A DNA stretch of 64,000 nucleotides from Mesorhizobium sp. M2D.F.Ca.ET.226.01.1.1 (GTDB lineage Bacteria; Pseudomonadota; Alphaproteobacteria; Rhizobiales; Rhizobiaceae): assembly GCF_004022705.2 (NCBI RefSeq), contig NZ_RZOY02000001.1:62001-126000 (forward strand), given 5' to 3'. Each line of letters begins with the position of its first letter. The stretch's first letter is position 1. Positions 55,702 through 64,000 of the stretch are shown in pieces. Position numbers and translations under genes: made by a program. Below the pieces are notes generated by a model, which ran no database searches, was not told where the DNA came from, and saw only the letters and a program-made list of their open reading frames with translations.

Positions 55702-56706
55702 ATGATTGAGAAAAAGCCACCGCTCACGATCAGGCTCTGCCAGCCGCGCGGCTTCTGCGCCGGCGTCGACCGCGCCATCCAGATCGTCGTGCTGGCGCTG
55801 AAGAAATACGGCGCGCCGGTCTATGTCCGCCACGAGATCGTGCACAATCGCTACGTCGTCGAGGGACTGCAGAGCCTGGGTGCCGTCTTCATCGAGGAAC
55901 TGTCGGAGATTCCACCGGAGCATCGCCAGTCGCCGGTGGTCTTTTCCGCGCATGGCGTGCCGAAATCGGTGCCGGCGGACGCCCAGGCGCGCAATCTGTT
56001 CTACCTCGACGCCACCTGCCCGCTCGTCTCCAAGGTGCACAAGCAGGCAATGCGCCATCAGCGGCTGGGTCGCCATGTGCTGTTGATCGGTCATGCCGGA
56101 CACCCGGAGGTGATCGGCACGATGGGCCAATTGTCGGAAGGCGCCGTCACCTTGATCGAGACCGAAGCCGATGCCGCGCGCTTCGAGCCGGTCGACGCTT
56201 CGGCGCTCGGTTTCGTCACCCAGACGACGCTGTCGGTGGAGGACACCGCCGGCATCATCCGGGCGCTCGAGGAGCGGTTCCCACAGCTGCATGCGCCGGC
56301 CGCCGAATCGATCTGCTACGCCACCACCAACCGCCAGGAAGCGGTGAAGGAGACCGCCCCGGGCGCCGATCTTTTTCTCATCGTCGGCGCGCCCAATTCG
56401 TCCAACTCGCGTCGTCTTGTCGAAGTGGCGGAGCGCGCCGGCGCCGCGATGTCGCTTCTCGTGCAGCGCGCCGCCGAAATTCCGTGGGATGAGATCGCCG
56501 GGATTTCGACGCTCGGCCTGTCGGCCGGCGCCTCGGCGCCGGAGATCATCGTCGATGAGATCATCGATGCGTTCCGGCAGCGTTTCGACGTCACCATCGA
56601 TCTGGCCATCACGGCCACGGAGACGGAGGATTTTCCGGTGATGCGGGTGCTGCGCGATGTCGAACTGACGGGGGCCGACATGGCCTTCGTCAACGGAGCG
56701 GCGTGA
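55702..56706 (+). CDS. ispH: 4-hydroxy-3-methylbut-2-enyl diphosphate reductase
   Basis: Iron-sulfur enzyme making IPP and DMAPP at the end of the MEP pathway. 334 residues from the ATG at 55702; upstream in-frame sequence is the repeat element. The three cluster cysteines are in [24 protein letters not shown] and [13 protein letters not shown]; conserved His are in [13 protein letters not shown] and [14 protein letters not shown]; the catalytic Glu/Ser-Asn block is [15 protein letters not shown]. thrB follows six bases later. Confidence 0.95.
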   Translation: MIEKKPPLTIRLCQPRGFCAGVDRAIQIVVLALKKYGAPVYVRHEIVHNRYVVEGLQSLGAVFIEELSEIPPEHRQSPVVFSAHGVPKSVPADAQARNLFYLDATCPLVSKVHKQAMRHQRLGRHVLLIGHAGHPEVIGTMGQLSEGAVTLIETEADAARFEPVDASALGFVTQTTLSVEDTAGIIRALEERFPQLHAPAAESICYATTNRQEAVKETAPGADLFLIVGAPNSSNSRRLVEVAERAGAAMSLLVQRAAEIPWDEIAGISTLGLSAGASAPEIIVDEIIDAFRQRFDVTIDLAITATETEDFPVMRVLRDVELTGADMAFVNGAA

Positions 56707-56712
56707 AACCGG

Positions 56713-57675
56713 ATGGCCGTCTACACCGACGTCAACGAGAACGAACTTAGCGCGTTCCTGAAGGCCTATCCGGTCGGCGAGCTGCTATCCTACAAGGGCA
56801 TCGCCGAAGGCACCGAGAATTCCAACTTCCTCATCCACGCCTCGACCGGCTCTTACATCCTGACGCTCTATGAGAAGCGGGTCGACAAGGCCGACCTGCC
56901 GTTCTTTCTCGACCTGATGGGTCATCTCGCCAGGAAGGGCATTTCCTGCCCGCTGCCGGTTACCGCGCATGACGGCACCGTCATCGGCACGCTTGCCGGC
57001 CGGCCTGCCGTCATCATCACCTTCCTCGAGGGCCTGTCGCTCAGGCGCCCGACCGCCGCGCATTGCGCGGAAGTCGGCAAGGCGCTTGCCGGTCTTCATC
57101 TTGCCGGCCGGGATTTTCAGATGAGGCGGCCCAACGCGCTGGCGATCGACGGCTGGCGCAAGCTGTGGGACGCCTCGCGCGACCGCGCCGACGAGGTCGA
57201 GCAGGGCCTTGCGGCCGAGGTCGATGCCGACTTCGCCGATTTCGAGCGCAACTGGCCGGCCGGGCTGCCGCAGGGCATCATCCATGCCGATCTCTTTCCC
57301 GATAACGTCTTCTTCCTCGGCGAGAAGCTGTCTGGGCTGATCGACTTCTATTTCGCCTGCGACGACCTCTATGCTTACGATGTCGCCACCTGCCTCAACG
57401 CCTGGTGTTTCGAGAAGGATTTCTCCTTCAACCTGACCAAGGGGGCGGCGCTGCTCGCCGGCTACCAGTCGGTGCGGCCGCTCTCGGCCGATGAGAAAGC
57501 GGCGCTGCCGATCCTGGCGCGCGGCTCGGCGCTTCGCTTCATGCTGACCCGCCTCTATGACTGGCTGACCATTCCCGATGGCGGGCTGGTGATGAAGCGC
57601 GATCCGACCGAATATATCCGCCGCATGCGATTCCATCGCGCGATCAGATCGCCATCCGAATACGGGCTCAAATGA
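56713..57675 (+). CDS. thrB: homoserine kinase (ThrB2, aminoglycoside-phosphotransferase fold)
   Basis: Phosphorylates homoserine for threonine synthesis. 320 residues. It belongs to the alphaproteobacterial APH-like type, not to the GHMP-type ThrB of E. coli: [26 protein letters not shown], the phosphotransferase loop [14 protein letters not shown] and the metal-binding [17 protein letters not shown]. It is coupled to rnhA by ATGA, an arrangement conserved in rhizobia (ispH-thrB-rnhA). Confidence 0.93.
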   Translation: MAVYTDVNENELSAFLKAYPVGELLSYKGIAEGTENSNFLIHASTGSYILTLYEKRVDKADLPFFLDLMGHLARKGISCPLPVTAHDGTVIGTLAGRPAVIITFLEGLSLRRPTAAHCAEVGKALAGLHLAGRDFQMRRPNALAIDGWRKLWDASRDRADEVEQGLAAEVDADFADFERNWPAGLPQGIIHADLFPDNVFFLGEKLSGLIDFYFACDDLYAYDVATCLNAWCFEKDFSFNLTKGAALLAGYQSVRPLSADEKAALPILARGSALRFMLTRLYDWLTIPDGGLVMKRDPTEYIRRMRFHRAIRSPSEYGLK

Positions 57676-58202
57676 CCAAGCAGGTTGAAATCTTCACCGA
57701 CGGCGCTTGCTCGGGCAATCCCGGGCCTGGCGGCTGGGGCGCCATTCTGCGCTTCAACGGCAAGACTAAGGAATTGTCGGGCGGCGAGGCCGAGACGACC
57801 AACAACCGCATGGAGCTGCTGGCCGCCATCTCGGCGCTGGACGCGCTGAAGGAGCCTTGCGCAGTCGAGCTCCACACCGACAGCAAATACGTCATGGATG
57901 GCATTTCCAAATGGATCCATGGTTGGAAGAAGAACGGCTGGAGGACCGCCGACAAGAAGCCGGTGAAGAATGGCGAGCTGTGGCAGGCGCTCGACGAGGC
58001 CACCCGACGCCACAAGGTCACGTGGAACTGGGTCAGGGGGCATGCCGGCCACACGGAGAACGAGCGCGCCGACGAGCTTGCGCGCGAAGGCATGGCGCCG
58101 TTCAAGCCGAAGCTTGCGAGGCCTGCGCCGGTTGTGGCCGCCCCACAGAAAGCCGCTCCAACCGGCAAACGCGCGCCCCGGCGCTCTACACAGAGCTACT
58201 GA
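57672..58202 (+). CDS. rnhA: ribonuclease HI
   Basis: Cleaves the RNA strand of RNA-DNA hybrids. 176 residues: the RNase H fold of about 150 with active-site acids in [41 protein letters not shown] and [15 protein letters not shown], plus a basic, Ala/Pro-rich tail (about 25 residues) that is not part of the catalytic domain. Starts inside the thrB stop (ATGA). The gap after it (58203-58395) carries no gene I can support. Confidence 0.95.
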   Translation: MTKQVEIFTDGACSGNPGPGGWGAILRFNGKTKELSGGEAETTNNRMELLAAISALDALKEPCAVELHTDSKYVMDGISKWIHGWKKNGWRTADKKPVKNGELWQALDEATRRHKVTWNWVRGHAGHTENERADELAREGMAPFKPKLARPAPVVAAPQKAAPTGKRAPRRSTQSY

Positions 58203-58395
58203 GGATGCGCGCACCGTTGCCAGGCAGGGGCGAACTGGATCAAGAAGACGCGCCGGCTGCAGCGGCTCTGGGATGAGGCAAGGCGAGCGGGAAACCATAG
58301 CCTTTGGATTTTCGCGACCTCCGAAAAGAGGAAGTTGGCGGCAGCGGCGCCGAACGCCTGTTAGCTCGTGAGTGGGAGCAGCCCGTTTTGCCGCC

Positions 58396-58872
58396 TCATC
58401 GGATCAGCAGCGCCGTCGAGAACATGCCGAGCGCGAACACCGTGTGCGCCACGAGATTGAGCGCGCGCACCTTCGTCGGGTTAGGCAGCTTGGATGCCGC
58501 CCAGCCGGCGCCCATGCCCGGTGCCAGCAGGAACCAGCCGGCGCCGACGGTGACGATGCCGAGGATGAAGGCCGGCAGGAAAGTCGGCGCCGCCAGCCAG
58601 CCTGCGCCCGCGAGCGCCACCAGGATCACGCCGTAAAGGATGCCGACCAGATAGTGGAAAGCCCAGCCCAGCGCCTTTTCATGCGCATAGGGCGCGGCCT
58701 TGCCGATATCGTCGTGGAACACTTTTTCGGGCAGGTGCCGCACCCAGCGCCCGACCATGCCCCAGTTGGGCAATGGCTGGCCGATCGCCTTGTTGAGGAT
58801 GATCGCCCAGATATCCATGAACACCGTGGCGCCGATGCCGATCGCCACCGCGCGCCAGAGCGTGTCGAGCAT
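58396..58872 (-). CDS. DUF2938 family membrane protein
   Basis: 158 residues from the ATG at 58872. About four hydrophobic segments: AVAIGIGATVFMDIWAII, YLVGILYGVILVALAGAGWL, FLPAFILGIVTVGAGWFLLAPG and ALNLVAHTVFALGMFSTALL. DUF2938 is a poorly known family of small inner-membrane proteins, some with an NWGMVGRWVRH-type motif as here. A palindrome with AGCATGATC ends lies at its 5' side. Confidence 0.82.
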   Translation of the reverse strand: MLDTLWRAVAIGIGATVFMDIWAIILNKAIGQPLPNWGMVGRWVRHLPEKVFHDDIGKAAPYAHEKALGWAFHYLVGILYGVILVALAGAGWLAAPTFLPAFILGIVTVGAGWFLLAPGMGAGWAASKLPNPTKVRALNLVAHTVFALGMFSTALLIR

Positions 58873-58875
58873 CAA

Positions 58876-58944
58876 AGCATGATCCCGAACCGGAGGTCAG
58901 CGCACGCAAAAAGTGGGAACCGGTTTTCGGACAAGATCATGCTC
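58876..58944. repeat. rhizobial palindrome of the AGCATGATC...GATCATGCT family
   Basis: AAGCATGATCCCGAACCGG and CCGGTTTTCGGACAAGATCATGCT arms around about 28 bases, between the DUF2938 and peroxiredoxin genes. This family is distinct from the GCAATTCC copies. Confidence 0.72.
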
Positions 58945-58945
58945 T

Positions 58946-59428
58946 CTAAAGCTGCTCGAGGATCTTTGCCGCGCTGCTCTCGTCGACGCCCGACTTGGTT
59001 TCGACATTGAGCGCCACGACCTTGCCGTCGTCGACGATCATCGAGAAGCGTTTTGAGCGCAGACCCATGCCGCTGGCGGAAAGATCATTGTCGAGGCCGA
59101 CCGACTTGGCGAAGTCGCCGCTGCCGTCGGCGAGATAGAGGATCTTGCCTTCGCCGCCGGTGAAGCGCGCCCAGGCGCCCATGACATGCACGTCGTTGAC
59201 TGAAACGACCGCGATCGTGTCGACGCCGCGCGCCAGGATCGCGTCATGGTTCTCCAGATAGCCCGGCAGGTGGTTGTTGCTGCAGGTCGGCGTGAAGGCG
59301 CCGGGGACGCCGAACAGCACCACCTTCTTGCCGGCGAAGATCTCATCGCCGGTGATCGGCTTTGCGCCGTCCGCGGTCATCACCTTGAAGCTCGAGGCGG
59401 GCAGTTTTTCGCCAACCGAAATGGTCAT
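58946..59428 (-). CDS. peroxiredoxin, Prx5/AhpE-type (hybrid-less)
   Basis: Thiol peroxidase of 160 residues from the ATG at 59428 (GAGGAAATC upstream). The peroxidatic Cys is in FGVPGAFTPTCSNNHLPGYL with the usual Thr two residues before; VNDVHVMGAWARF and GMGLRSKRFSMIVDDGKV complete the Prx5 profile. Reduction is probably by glutathione/glutaredoxin or thioredoxin; no fused glutaredoxin is present. The next gene upstream, a DsbD-like protein, may point to shared redox functions, but it is exported. Confidence 0.93.
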   Translation of the reverse strand: MTISVGEKLPASSFKVMTADGAKPITGDEIFAGKKVVLFGVPGAFTPTCSNNHLPGYLENHDAILARGVDTIAVVSVNDVHVMGAWARFTGGEGKILYLADGSGDFAKSVGLDNDLSASGMGLRSKRFSMIVDDGKVVALNVETKSGVDESSAAKILEQL

Positions 59429-59515
59429 GATTTCCTCGCTTGGGAGATGGGGAAGGGATAGATGCCTTCGATATCGGACCGGACGGCTTCCCGCAACCAT
59501 TGGCCTAATGCTGGA

Positions 59516-60322
59516 TCAAGGGAAAGGCAGCAGCCCGTCCACCGAACCCTCGGCGCTGGTCAGCGTGTAATAAAGCCCGCCGCCGGTCGGCGTCGCCGAC
59601 GGCCGGTCGAGGATCGGCACGGTGAAGACGAGCTTGCCGTCCTTCTCGCTGCGCACCGGCGCGCCGAACATGTAGTCGCGCTCGCCGGCGATGAAGAGGT
59701 CGACCGACTCCGGATTGCCGGGCGACTGCGCCTGGACGACAAGGGTCTCATGGTCGCCGGGCAGCACGCTGATGCCGAAATCGGACCGGGCCGGAGAGGG
59801 CAGGGTGGCGAGCGCCGTCTTCACCAGCGCCGCGTCGGTGGCGTTGTCGGGATCGGAGCCCGGATCGACGCTGAGCCGGGTCTGCACCGGAATGCAGATC
59901 GTCTCGCAGATACCGAGGAAGATATTGGCGTCGATGGTCGCCGGCTGGCCGGGCGAAGACAGCGTGAAGGTCACCGGCAGGGACACCGGGCGATCATAGC
60001 CGGCCCATTTGCCGTAGCCGTCGTCGTGCCGCCGCGGCGGAGGGAACGACAATTGCGCGTCGGCGATGTTGGTGCTGCCCGATATGTCGAGCTGCGGCGG
60101 CACGCCGGCATCGCCCGGATCGCGCCAATAGGTCTTCCACCCGGGTTTCAACGCGATGTCGAGCACGCCGCGGATCTTGCCGGCCTCATCGGGCTTGCCG
60201 GTGGTCACCAGCCGCACCTTGCCGCCTTCGGAATTGTACCAGATCGAGGAGGAGGCCTCGGCCGGGAGGCCGCTGGCCCACCCGAAAACGACGCCGAGAA
60301 CTAGTATCTTCATGTATCGCAT
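59516..60322 (-). CDS. stand-alone DsbD N-domain-like periplasmic protein
   Basis: 268 residues with a signal peptide ([21 protein letters not shown], cleavage near 24). It matches the N-terminal immunoglobulin-like domain of Dsb[36 protein letters not shown], and an active-site-like pair in [11 protein letters not shown] (C-x3-C; the E. coli domain has a longer spacing). The membrane and thioredoxin domains of DsbD are absent and not encoded nearby, so it must work with another partner. Start MRYMKI at 60322; MKI at 60313 equally possible. Confidence 0.78.
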   Translation of the reverse strand: MRYMKILVLGVVFGWASGLPAEASSSIWYNSEGGKVRLVTTGKPDEAGKIRGVLDIALKPGWKTYWRDPGDAGVPPQLDISGSTNIADAQLSFPPPRRHDDGYGKWAGYDRPVSLPVTFTLSSPGQPATIDANIFLGICETICIPVQTRLSVDPGSDPDNATDAALVKTALATLPSPARSDFGISVLPGDHETLVVQAQSPGNPESVDLFIAGERDYMFGAPVRSEKDGKLVFTVPILDRPSATPTGGGLYYTLTSAEGSVDGLLPFP

Positions 60323-60448
60323 GGCGGTGATTTGATCGTCCGTTCTTGGCCGCGCAATGACTTCGTCAGCCTCCCGGTATCATATTTGCGTGACATCGGG
60401 GACCGCCACCATCTTTTCGGCGCTGCCGAAACGCGTTACGCTCACTCC

Positions 60449-61057
60449 ATGGATTTGCTGCGCCACAAGAAGGCGGCCGCCGGACGCGGCTTCCTCGACG
60501 ACCAGTTCCTGATTGCCATGCCTGGCATGAAGGACGACCGTTTCGCGCGCTCCGTCATCTATATCTGCGCCCACAGCGACGAGGGGGCGATGGGCCTCAT
60601 CATCAACCAGACGCAGCAGATGCTGTTTCCGGACCTGCTCGTGCAACTCGGCATCATGAACGAGCAGGAAGCGATCCGCCTGCCGGCGCATACGCGCGAT
60701 TTCGTCGTGCGCAATGGGGGGCCTGTCGACCGCAGCCGTGGCTTCGTGCTGCATTCCGGCGACTATCGCGTCGAATCCTCGCTCAACGTCTCCGACGACA
60801 TCTGCCTGACCGCGACGGTCGACATCCTGCGCGCCATCTCCACCGGCCGCGGCCCGCGCCATGCGCTGATGGCGCTCGGCTATTCCGGCTGGGGCGCCGG
60901 CCAGCTCGAAACCGAGATTGCCGAGAATGGCTGGCTCACCTGTCCGGCGACGCCCGAGCTGCTCTTCGACACCGACATCGAGCGCAAATACGACCGTATC
61001 CTGGCTTCGATCGGCATCGACCTCGCCCATCTGAGCGCCGCCGCGGGGCATGCTTGA
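60449..61057 (+). CDS. YqgE/AlgH family protein (UPF0301)
   Basis: 202 residues from the ATG at 60449 (MDLLRHKK). Motifs typical of the family are [58 protein letters not shown] and [24 protein letters not shown]. In Pseudomonas AlgH affects alginate regulation, yet the broad family has no settled biochemical role. No membrane or signal segments. Divergent from the DsbD-like gene. Confidence 0.88.
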   Translation: MDLLRHKKAAAGRGFLDDQFLIAMPGMKDDRFARSVIYICAHSDEGAMGLIINQTQQMLFPDLLVQLGIMNEQEAIRLPAHTRDFVVRNGGPVDRSRGFVLHSGDYRVESSLNVSDDICLTATVDILRAISTGRGPRHALMALGYSGWGAGQLETEIAENGWLTCPATPELLFDTDIERKYDRILASIGIDLAHLSAAAGHA

Positions 61058-61115
61058 CGCTCGCGACTAGCGCAACGCCCCGATACTTCAGAGTTGATGA
61101 CGAAGCGATGGGCCT

Positions 61116-64000
61116 CTAGGCCTGCGTCAGCGGATACTGTTCCTTCAACGTCTTCAGCACCTGGTCGCCGGGCATCGGCGCGCCGAACATGAAGCTCTGC
61201 ACATATTCGCAGCCCATCTGGCGCAGCTCCAGCGCGTCGCTCTCGTCCGAGATGCCTTCGGCGACCACCGAAAGTCCCAGCTCATGCGCCATGTTGACCA
61301 TGGATTTGAGCAGCACGGCCCGCTTCGGCGTCGCGTCGTCGACAAAACTCTTGTCGATCTTGATGGTGTCGAAGGGGAAGCGCGTCAGATAGGAGAGCGA
61401 AGAATAGCCGGTGCCGAAATCGTCGAGCGACAGCCCGATGCCGAGCTGCTTCAGCTTGGTCAGCACATGCGCGGTCTGCTCGGGATTGTCCATCACCAGG
61501 GATTCGGTGAGCTCGAGCCGGAAGCAGCGCGGCTTCAGATTGGCGCGCGCGATGACGGAGCGCACGTCGCTGACCAGGTCGCGGCGGATGAGCTGGCGGC
61601 TGGACAGATTTACCGAGATCGACAGCGGCGCGTCGCCGATCTGCTTCTGCCAGCCCGCCAGGTCCTCGGCCGCCTGCTGCATGGCGAACAGGCCGAGCTG
61701 CACGATCAGCCCGCAATTCTCGGCCACCGGGATGAAGTCCCCCGGCGGGATCATGCCGCGGCGTGGATGGTCCCAGCGCAGCAGCGCCTCGAAACCGGCG
61801 ACGCTGCCGTCCTCCAGCCGCACGATCGGCTGGTAGGCAAGCGTGAACTCGCGCCGCTCGATGGCGCGGCGAAGGTCGGATTCGAATTGCAGCCGGTCGG
61901 TGCCGACTGTGCGGAAGGCCGGCCGGAACGGCTCGATCCTGTCGCCGCCGAAGCGCTTGGCCTGGTGCATGGCAAGCTCGGCGTCCTTGACCATGTCCTC
62001 GGCCGAGGTCTGCGCCGTCGTCCAGGTGATCAGGCCGATCGAGGCGGTGAGCACGATCTCGCGCTTGGCGAAGGTGATCGGATTGTTGATCGCGTGCTTG
62101 ATGGCGTCGGCGATTGCCGCGATGCGAGCTGGGTCCTGTTCCGAAAGCAGCATCAGCGCGAACTGGTCGCCGGCAAAGCGCGACAGCGAATCCTTCGGCT
62201 TCAGCAGCCGGTGCAGCCGGCGCGCGACGGTGAGCAGAATGGTGTCGCCGGCGGAGATGCCGAGCCCGTCATTGACCTGCTTGAAGCGGTCGATGTCGAT
62301 GATGAAGACCGTCGGGCGCACCTTGTCCTCGGTGCGGGCGATCGAAATGATCGCTTCCAGCCGGTTCATGAACAATTCGCGGTTCGGCAGGCCGGTGAGG
62401 TTATCGTGCACGGCGTCGTGCAGCAGCCTTTCCTCGGATTTCTTCTGCTCGGTGACGTCGACCATGGTGCCGACGCAGCGGATCACCTCGCCGTCGGAGC
62501 CGATCACCGGGCGGGCACGCAGCGAGAACCAGTGATAGTGGCCGTCGGCGCCGCGCAGGCGGAAATTCTGCGAGACCTTGCCGCGCCGGTGCTCCAGCAC
62601 CACGTCGAGCGTGGTGCGGAAGGTGTCGCGGTCGTCGGCATGCAGCACCGGCAGCCAGTTGCGGGCCGCACCGCCAAGGCTGTTGGGCGCCAGCCCGAGC
62701 TGCAGGCTGATGTCCGGCTTGGTGACCACGCGGTCGCGCAGCACGTCCCAGTCCCAGACGATGTCGCCCGAGCCGGCAACGGCGAGCGCCTGCCGTTCGA
62801 GATCGGAGAACAGGCCCTGGTGCAGAGCACCGCCGGCAAAGGCGTGCTGCATGACCGTGAAGCCGATCAGGAGGATGATCAGGATCAGGCCGCCGCCCAG
62901 CGCCGGCTGGGCGATGTCGTTATCGAGCATGCCTGTGATCGCCATCCACGAGCCGCATAGCCAGAGCAGCACCATCACCCAGCTCGGCACCAGCATGATC
63001 GCCCGGTCATAGCCTCGGATGCCGAGGAAGATGATGAGGCCAAGGCCGGTGAGCGCGGTGGCGGCAAAGGAGATGCGTGCGATGCCGGCGGCGACCGCCG
63101 GATCGACGATGGCGACGCCCGCGATCAACAGCAGTCCGAGGATCCAGACCAGCGCGCCATAGCTGAAATGGCCGTGCCACCGATTGAGGTTGAGATAGGC
63201 GAACAGGAACACGACGAAGGTTGCCGCAAGCGCTACCTCCGTGCCGGCTCGCCATATCTGCTCATTGCCGGGCGATATCTCGATGATCTTGTTGAGGAAG
63301 CCGAAATCGACGCAGATATAGGCCAGCACCGCCCAGGCAAGTGCGGCGGTCGCCGGGAACATCGAGGTTCCCTTGACGACGAACAGGATCGTCAGGAACA
63401 GCGCCAGAAGCCCCGAAATGCCGATGACGATGCCGCGGAACAGCGTGTAGGAATTGACCGAGTCCTTGTAGGAATCCGGCTCCCACAGATAGACCTGCGG
63501 CAGCTTGGGCGAGGCAAGCTCGGCGATGAAGGTCACTACCGTTCCGGGGTTCAGCGTCACGCGGAACACGTCGGCGTCCGGGCTTGTCTGGCGGTCGAGC
63601 GCAAAGCCTTCGCTGGGCGTGATCGCGGCGATGCGCGTCGAGCCCAGATCGGGCCAGAAGATGCCGGAGTTCACCAGGCGGAAATGCGGCGCGACGATCA
63701 GCCGGTCGATCTGCTGGTCGGTGGTGTTGGCGAGCGCGAACACGGCCCAGTCGCCGCTCGAGCGCGCGTCCTTGGCCTCCACTTCGATGCGCCGCACGAT
63801 GCCGTCGGGTCCCGGCGCGGTCGAGACCTGGAAGTTCTCGCCCTGGTTCCGGTAGATCTGGACGGCTTCCGAAAGGTTGAGCGCCTTGTCGTCGCGCGCG
63901 ATCTTGATCGGCTCGACGGCAAAAGCCGGCATAGCCGCGAAAAGCGTGACGATAACCGTCATGATGAGGGCGAACAGCGACGCTAATCGCGAAAAATTCG
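61116..64000 (-). CDS. membrane GGDEF/EAL protein with 7TM sensor, degenerate GGDEF (5' end outside window)
   Basis: Predicted c-di-GMP phosphodiesterase. An ATG at 63962 gives 948 residues, but the frame stays open to the window edge and reads a longer signal-peptide-like sequence (FSRLASLFALI before MTVIVTLFAAMPAFA), so the true start is probably outside. Layout: signal, periplasmic beta domain (about 20-165), seven membrane helices (about 170-385), PAS (about 405-525, DIVWDWDVLRDR to GTMVDVTEQKK), GGDEF (LTGLPNRELF; signature site reads RFAGDQF instead of GGDEF), EAL (FEALLRWDHP, ENCGLIVQLG, LSLDDFGTGYSS, VAEGISDE). EAL looks active; the cyclase half probably not. Confidence 0.88.
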   Translation of the reverse strand, partial: NFSRLASLFALIMTVIVTLFAAMPAFAVEPIKIARDDKALNLSEAVQIYRNQGENFQVSTAPGPDGIVRRIEVEAKDARSSGDWAVFALANTTDQQIDRLIVAPHFRLVNSGIFWPDLGSTRIAAITPSEGFALDRQTSPDADVFRVTLNPGTVVTFIAELASPKLPQVYLWEPDSYKDSVNSYTLFRGIVIGISGLLALFLTILFVVKGTSMFPATAALAWAVLAYICVDFGFLNKIIEISPGNEQIWRAGTEVALAATFVVFLFAYLNLNRWHGHFSYGALVWILGLLLIAGVAIVDPAVAAGIARISFAATALTGLGLIIFLGIRGYDRAIMLVPSWVMVLLWLCGSWMAITGMLDNDIAQPALGGGLILIILLIGFTVMQHAFAGGALHQGLFSDLERQALAVAGSGDIVWDWDVLRDRVVTKPDISLQLGLAPNSLGGAARNWLPVLHADDRDTFRTTLDVVLEHRRGKVSQNFRLRGADGHYHWFSLRARPVIGSDGEVIRCVGTMVDVTEQKKSEERLLHDAVHDNLTGLPNRELFMNRLEAIISIARTEDKVRPTVFIIDIDRFKQVNDGLGISAGDTILLTVARRLHRLLKPKDSLSRFAGDQFALMLLSEQDPARIAAIADAIKHAINNPITFAKREIVLTASIGLITWTTAQTSAEDMVKDAELAMHQAKRFGGDRIEPFRPAFRTVGTDRLQFESDLRRAIERREFTLAYQPIVRLEDGSVAGFEALLRWDHPRRGMIPPGDFIPVAENCGLIVQLGLFAMQQAAEDLAGWQKQIGDAPLSISVNLSSRQLIRRDLVSDVRSVIARANLKPRCFRLELTESLVMDNPEQTAHVLTKLKQLGIGLSLDDFGTGYSSLSYLTRFPFDTIKIDKSFVDDATPKRAVLLKSMVNMAHELGLSVVAEGISDESDALELRQMGCEYVQSFMFGAPMPGDQVLKTLKEQYPLTQA

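Overview
The window is high-GC chromosomal DNA of an alphaproteobacterium of the order Rhizobiales, most like Mesorhizobium or another Phyllobacteriaceae. The evidence is gene content (agp-type alpha-galactoside operon, ribitol operon, BluB under a cobalamin riboswitch, IalB and YbjN secreted proteins, the ctaC-D-B-G-E order followed by SURF1-ispH-thrB-rnhA), frequent GTG/TTG starts and several families of short intergenic palindromes typical of rhizobial chromosomes. I see no rRNA, tRNA, CRISPR array, transposase or phage module. The first gene (purD) is cut by the left edge and the last (a GGDEF/EAL protein) very probably by the right edge.

Region 1 (1-10.9 kb): the end of purD, then a minus-strand alpha-galactoside operon read from 9.85 kb down to 0.86 kb: GH4 glycosidase, oligopeptide-type binding protein (AgpA-like), two permeases, a fused double ATPase, and MelA. 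A divergent AraC-type gene (AgpT-like) is the likely activator. Region 2 (10.9-19.2 kb): a GH25 lysozyme, a second AraC regulator, and a plus-strand ribitol system of sugar-binding protein, single-NBD ATPase, permease, ribitol 2-dehydrogenase and FGGY pentulose kinase. Import, oxidation to D-ribulose and phosphorylation would feed the pentose phosphate pathway.

Region 3 (19.4-38.5 kb) is mostly housekeeping: acyl-CoA dehydrogenase with an enoyl-CoA isomerase-like protein, pdxH, a surface lipoprotein, a J-protein, fabI, a histidine phosphatase, aroC, ribB with a degenerate RibA half, an MFS/TetR divergent pair with clear operators, bluB behind a B12 riboswitch, an HDAC-like deacetylase, xseB, pirin and dxs. 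Region 4 (38.5-48.2 kb) holds a GFA protein, tlyA and an RNA methyltransferase, a large secreted caspase-fold protein lacking its catalytic cysteine next to a transglutaminase-like cysteine peptidase, a VapBC toxin-antitoxin pair, tldD and two small secreted proteins.

Region 5 (48.4-58.2 kb) is the aa3-type cytochrome c oxidase cluster ctaC-ctaD-ctaB-small membrane protein-ctaG-ctaE, then a terminator, an interposed L,D-transpeptidase, DUF983, SURF1, ispH, thrB and rnhA. Region 6 (58.4-64 kb) carries DUF2938, a peroxiredoxin, a stand-alone DsbD N-domain protein, YqgE/AlgH and the GGDEF/EAL protein.

No wholly new multi-gene system stands out. The most unusual signals are the pseudo-caspase with 44-codon tandem repeats beside a LapG-type protease, a palindromic element inserted inside another palindromic element, intergenic elements built of GGGAGTA-like heptamers (one supplies the aroC stop codon), three CATACG/CGTATG operators between the MFS and TetR genes, and the loss of zinc ligands in the RibA half of RibB.
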